Part shown: positions 61,152-64,000 of the stretch, in pieces
Layout of the letters: each line of letters begins with the position of its first letter
Numbering within the stretch: position 1 is the first letter of the stretch
The notes under the pieces: model-generated
The model's input: only the letters and a program-made list of their open reading frames with translations
Told to the model about the DNA's origin: nothing
Database searches by the model: none
Made by a program: the position numbers and the translations under genes
NCBI GenBank assembly: GCA_963974215.1
Contig: CAXBBL010000012.1
Location: 1 to 64,000, forward strand
Source: Croceimicrobium sp963974215
GTDB lineage: Bacteria > Bacteroidota > Bacteroidia > Flavobacteriales > Schleiferiaceae
Reading direction: 5' to 3'
Length of the DNA: 64,000 nt

Positions 61152-62717
61152 CTAAAACATTAACCATTTATAGCCCAAGAATACGGTCCAGGGATTAGTA
61201 GTACGCGCATTAGCACCGCCGTTTACCGCAGGGCTATCGTAAAAATCGCCTAACCACATATAAGCAGCATGCAGTTCTAAATTCATATAAACCTTAGGGG
61301 TCCAGCTAATTCTACCATTGGCCTCCAGTCCAATGAGGTTGCCGCCGCCACTGGGCGCAATATTACTAAAGGCCGTCGCTGTCCCCACTTTTACATTTAA
61401 CTTATTGGGAATAAAATCGTGGTGTAAATTAAGTGTTCCGCCTGCCAGACCATATCCTAAATTGGAGATATCGTTAACCGCTGAAATAAATCGATTTACC
61501 ACGTTTCCGTGCGGAAAAAGGATATAAGAACCATGACTTATCCATACACTTACCGGTGCGCCCCAGTTATTACCCGTCATTACCCCGCTAAACTTGTTGT
61601 CGTTAATGCCATTAGCATCACCCGAAGTATACACCAAATCGGTCATTATAACATCGCCCTTGGTTTTACCGTAGCGATAACCCGATTTTAGGTTTACCGC
61701 GAAACCACCGACGCTGGCTCTTTGGGCAAAGTTTTTGCCCGAAACCAAGGTATCCACGCTTCCCAAATTATAATTCACAAATCCCGTCATCATAAAACGA
61801 TCACTGAGGTAATCGGGATTACGTGACCAAAAGGTTCCTAGCCATACGATATCGGCTTGGTAAGGACTGCCACTTAAAGGAAAACGAAAAGAACCATTGT
61901 AATCACTTAAAGTGGAATTTAAGCCTTGCCCTAGAATAGAAGGACCACCTTCACCACTCGCGCGATCACGTACATAATTTACCGATCCGCCCCAGCGCCA
62001 ATTGGCACTAATATCGCGTTCGTACATGGCTTCGTACATGCTAACATCATCATTTTGTTGCACTTGGTTTTCATAAAATTTCCAAGCGCCAAATTTCCAG
62101 CGATTGAAATCACCCTGATATCGCACGGAAACGCCAGTAGCGTCTGTTCCCCAATACATCAGTCGGTAACCCGTCTCCGTAAGGGTACCAAATAAAGTAC
62201 GGTAAGGATTATAAGGAGAATCGTACATGCGCTGCAAACCCAGGTTTACCGTCCAATTTTTGAAAGGAATAAGTTCTAGCTCCACATTTTGGGTCTGGAT
62301 ATTAACTTGATCGGCGGAAATACCGCCCCCGAAGTTACCACCTACACCATAGGCTACATCGCCCCAAGTAAAGTCAATTTCGAAGGAAGCCCTTAAAATA
62401 GCACGTCCGTTAAAAAGTTTAGGTTGGTAAATGAAAAAGGGGAGCAAGCGTTGCTCCACATAATAGGTAGTATTGGTATCTGAAGTGGTGGTCGTATTCT
62501 GACCAAAAAGACGTCCGAATACCTGACCCTTTAAAAAATCGTTGGTTGGGTAATAATTGGATGAAACCCCTTGACTGTACCAATAGGCCAAAAATTGAAA
62601 TTCACGCTCGCTATGCTGCGGAATTTCACTATCGAAAATCTTTAGCCCTTCTCCCGGTTGCACCTGCGCTTGGGCTGTTGAAACTATTAAAGCTAAGGCC
62701 AGTAAGAGTTTTTTCAT
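61152..62717 (-). CDS. outer membrane beta-barrel porin, alginate-export-like
   Basis: A 521-residue protein with a signal peptide (MKKLLLALALIVSTAQAQ) and many amphipathic strands ending in Trp/Tyr, for example FQFLAYWYSQGVSS, RAILRASFEIDFTWGDVAYG, WKFGAWKFYE and the final NPWTVFLGYKWLMF with a C-terminal Phe. The size and strand pattern fit 16-18-stranded barrels of the AlgE/alginate-export or related porin families, but the substrate is not known. Its 3' end adjoins the hydrolase gene, suggesting that a compound passing through the porin is cleaved by the lipoprotein (inference). Confidence 0.8.
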   Translation of the reverse strand: MKKLLLALALIVSTAQAQVQPGEGLKIFDSEIPQHSEREFQFLAYWYSQGVSSNYYPTNDFLKGQVFGRLFGQNTTTTSDTNTTYYVEQRLLPFFIYQPKLFNGRAILRASFEIDFTWGDVAYGVGGNFGGGISADQVNIQTQNVELELIPFKNWTVNLGLQRMYDSPYNPYRTLFGTLTETGYRLMYWGTDATGVSVRYQGDFNRWKFGAWKFYENQVQQNDDVSMYEAMYERDISANWRWGGSVNYVRDRASGEGGPSILGQGLNSTLSDYNGSFRFPLSGSPYQADIVWLGTFWSRNPDYLSDRFMMTGFVNYNLGSVDTLVSGKNFAQRASVGGFAVNLKSGYRYGKTKGDVIMTDLVYTSGDANGINDNKFSGVMTGNNWGAPVSVWISHGSYILFPHGNVVNRFISAVNDISNLGYGLAGGTLNLHHDFIPNKLNVKVGTATAFSNIAPSGGGNLIGLEANGRISWTPKVYMNLELHAAYMWLGDFYDSPAVNGGANARTTNPWTVFLGYKWLMF

Positions 62718-62741
62718 CGTTAAAAATAAATTTAAAATGAA

Positions 62742-62767
62742 AGAAGGCAGAAAAATTTCTGCCTTCT
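62742..62767 (-). terminator. terminator of the lipoprotein gene at 62787
   Basis: AGAAGGCAGAAA (62742-62753) and TTTCTGCCTTCT (62756-62767) form a perfect 12-bp inverted repeat. Read on the minus strand it is followed by TTCATTTT, downstream of the 62787-63296 gene. Confidence 0.75.
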
Positions 62768-62786
62768 AAAGTTTATCATGGGGAGA

Positions 62787-63296
62787 TTAATCTATCTTTT
62801 GATAAACTTGAATGTTGATATTACCTAAAGCACCATTATTTGTGCTTCCAAAACCACCAGCAGGAGTGGGAGGAACCGCGCCAATATCAGGACTAGTCTG
62901 AACAATTTCATAACGCATAGTAGAGCCTGAAACTTCAAAAATCCCTTCGCTTACTAAGGCTGCCGGAGAACTTTGATTTACCTCGATGGTGTAAATTTCA
63001 CCTTCGCTAGATTTGGTTTGGGTGTAAACTCCAGAAAGCGTCAATTTAGTTCCGTTGGTGTCAAATTGCTCTACCGTATAGCTCATGTTCGTTTTGAAAT
63101 TAGCATAGATAGAATCTGTTCCAAAAAGTGATGCTAAAATTGGAGCTACATCATCTCCAGCAGAAGCCCACTCGCCTTGAATACCTACCTTTTCTACCAC
63201 GGGAGGCGTGGTTGTAGTCGTTTCTTCATCCTTACAAGATACAGAGATGAGCGAAATTGCTAAGACCGCAAGTGTCCAGGTCTTTAATTTTTTCAT
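62787..63296 (-). CDS. small lipocalin-like lipoprotein
   Basis: A 169-residue protein with a lipoprotein signal ending SLISVSC, followed by a short Thr-rich linker (EETTTTTPP). The body, about 130 residues, alternates short strands (WASAGDDVAPILAS, TLSGVYTQTKSSEGEIYTIEV, IFEVSGSTMRYEIVQTS) like the lipocalin-like lipoproteins common in Bacteroidota. Ligand and role are unknown. It is separated from the porin gene by a terminator. Confidence 0.75.
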   Translation of the reverse strand: MKKLKTWTLAVLAISLISVSCKDEETTTTTPPVVEKVGIQGEWASAGDDVAPILASLFGTDSIYANFKTNMSYTVEQFDTNGTKLTLSGVYTQTKSSEGEIYTIEVNQSSPAALVSEGIFEVSGSTMRYEIVQTSPDIGAVPPTPAGGFGSTNNGALGNINIQVYQKID

Positions 63297-63452
63297 AGTA
63301 AATGAAATTAAGTGTTGTTGTTACAGTTGTAAAACCAAAAAATTATAGCACTAAGTTACTACTGCAAAACACTCGCTGCCCTTGGCGTTATAGTTCAACT
63401 ATCTTGACAAACAAGCAAACCCCTTTATTAAAACAATATTTAATTCTGTTTA

Positions 63453-64000
63453 TCAGACTGTTAAGTCTTCATTAAAGATGGCTGACTTTCCCTTTTTCAA
63501 GTCTACTGGAGCGATAGGAATTAGCTCATTAAAGATTCTCTGGAGGCGTTCACTGCGCTTATGTTCAAACTGAATACCCGCTACAGCCTCCTTCATTTCG
63601 CTAATTAAATCGGCTGCTTGCCCCCCGTTTTCTATAAAACGGGCAATGCTGATATACCAACTTATGGTTGGTAAATAGGAACTATTGCAACGATTCGCTT
63701 TATCGCGGCTTTCAATTTTATACTGCTTATCTAAATACAAAAGGCGACCATATTTTTCCTGGATCATTAACGAACGGAAATAGGCTACAAAAAACAGGTG
63801 CCATCGGCCTCCTAACACTTCTTTGTGATAGGCTTTGAGGAAAGAATCTGCAAAATCTTCCGCGTCTTTCACCCTACCGATGTCTACCATACACTTTATG
63901 TAGAAAGCAATAAAACCTATCTTATTGTGCAAACTGGCGCTCTGATGCATCTCTGGAAAGGCCTCTCGCAAAAGCTTTAAGGCTTGTTCGCTTTTACCTT
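63453..64000 (-). CDS. C-terminal part of a helical (TPR-like) protein, cut by the window edge
   Basis: The minus-strand frame stays open to the right end of the window, so the start lies outside. About 182 residues are visible. They are helical and contain paired motifs such as KVKDAEDFADSFLKAYHKEVLGG-like and WHLFFVAYFRSLMIQEKYGRLLYLDKQY, compatible with TPR-type repeats. No catalytic motif or family is recognised. Confidence 0.65.
   Translation of the reverse strand, partial: GKSEQALKLLREAFPEMHQSASLHNKIGFIAFYIKCMVDIGRVKDAEDFADSFLKAYHKEVLGGRWHLFFVAYFRSLMIQEKYGRLLYLDKQYKIESRDKANRCNSSYLPTISWYISIARFIENGGQAADLISEMKEAVAGIQFEHKRSERLQRIFNELIPIAPVDLKKGKSAIFNEDLTV

Overview
This 64 kb window is chromosomal DNA of a marine, probably cold-adapted member of the Bacteroidota, most likely Flavobacteriales (Cryomorphaceae/Schleiferiaceae-like). 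Evidence: C-terminal type IX secretion sorting domains on several exported proteins, DUF3857/transglutaminase and YwqK/MORN proteins, TAnnTTTG-type promoter boxes, weak Shine-Dalgarno sites with several TTG starts, a moderate AT bias, and two neighbouring DUF3494 ice-binding proteins. Placement below order level is a guess. No rRNA, tRNA, CRISPR array or insertion sequence was recognised.

Layout. 1-0.5 kb: two inverted-repeat modules about 288 bp apart enclosing a 71-codon ORF, resembling a gene cassette. 0.85-8 kb: an exported TPR/MORN-repeat protein and two exported DUF3857 proteins, the second with a degenerate transglutaminase core. 8.4-11.7 kb: a tight four-gene operon of coiled-coil protein, predicted longin/roadblock-like protein, Rab-like small GTPase and soluble hybrid histidine kinase. 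12-21 kb: a T9SS cargo, a divergent HxlR regulator/SnoaL lipoprotein pair, HAD phosphatase-TruA, a Fic protein, a zinc-finger/FAD monooxygenase fusion and an LRR-protein kinase. 21.4-28.7 kb: RapA-like SNF2 ATPase, TPR lipoprotein, cupin, a DUF1016 nuclease gene between 20-bp direct repeats, and a large PLP enzyme. 29-32.6 kb: a T9SS subtilase followed by a decayed fragment of a paralogue of that PLP enzyme.

32.7-42.6 kb (minus strand): a seven-gene operon of class III aminotransferase, nitrilase-family amidase, VOC protein, 920-residue Orn/Lys/Arg-type decarboxylase, ATP-grasp ligase with a histone-H1-like tail, semialdehyde dehydrogenase and C45 acyltransferase/amidase. It reads as a diamine or basic amino acid pathway with amide-bond making and breaking steps. 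43-47.4 kb: DEAD-box helicase, PlsC acyltransferase and an unusual zinc-ribbon SDR. 47.4-53.7 kb: an eight-gene, translationally coupled operon of flavoprotein, methyltransferase, type III PKS, FabL-like reductase, FabZ-like dehydratase, FabF-like synthase, ACP and phosphopantetheinyl transferase. It is best explained as a self-contained phenolic-lipid or alkyl-pyrone/quinone pathway with its own fatty-acyl starter supply. 53.8-64 kb: SRPBCC-like protein, gamma-glutamyltransferase, two ice-binding proteins, beta-barrel proteins, a hydrolase and lipoproteins, ending in a gene cut by the window edge.

The three systems most worth following are the GTPase/longin/kinase operon, the seven-gene amine/amide operon, and the type III PKS operon with its own type II FAS.
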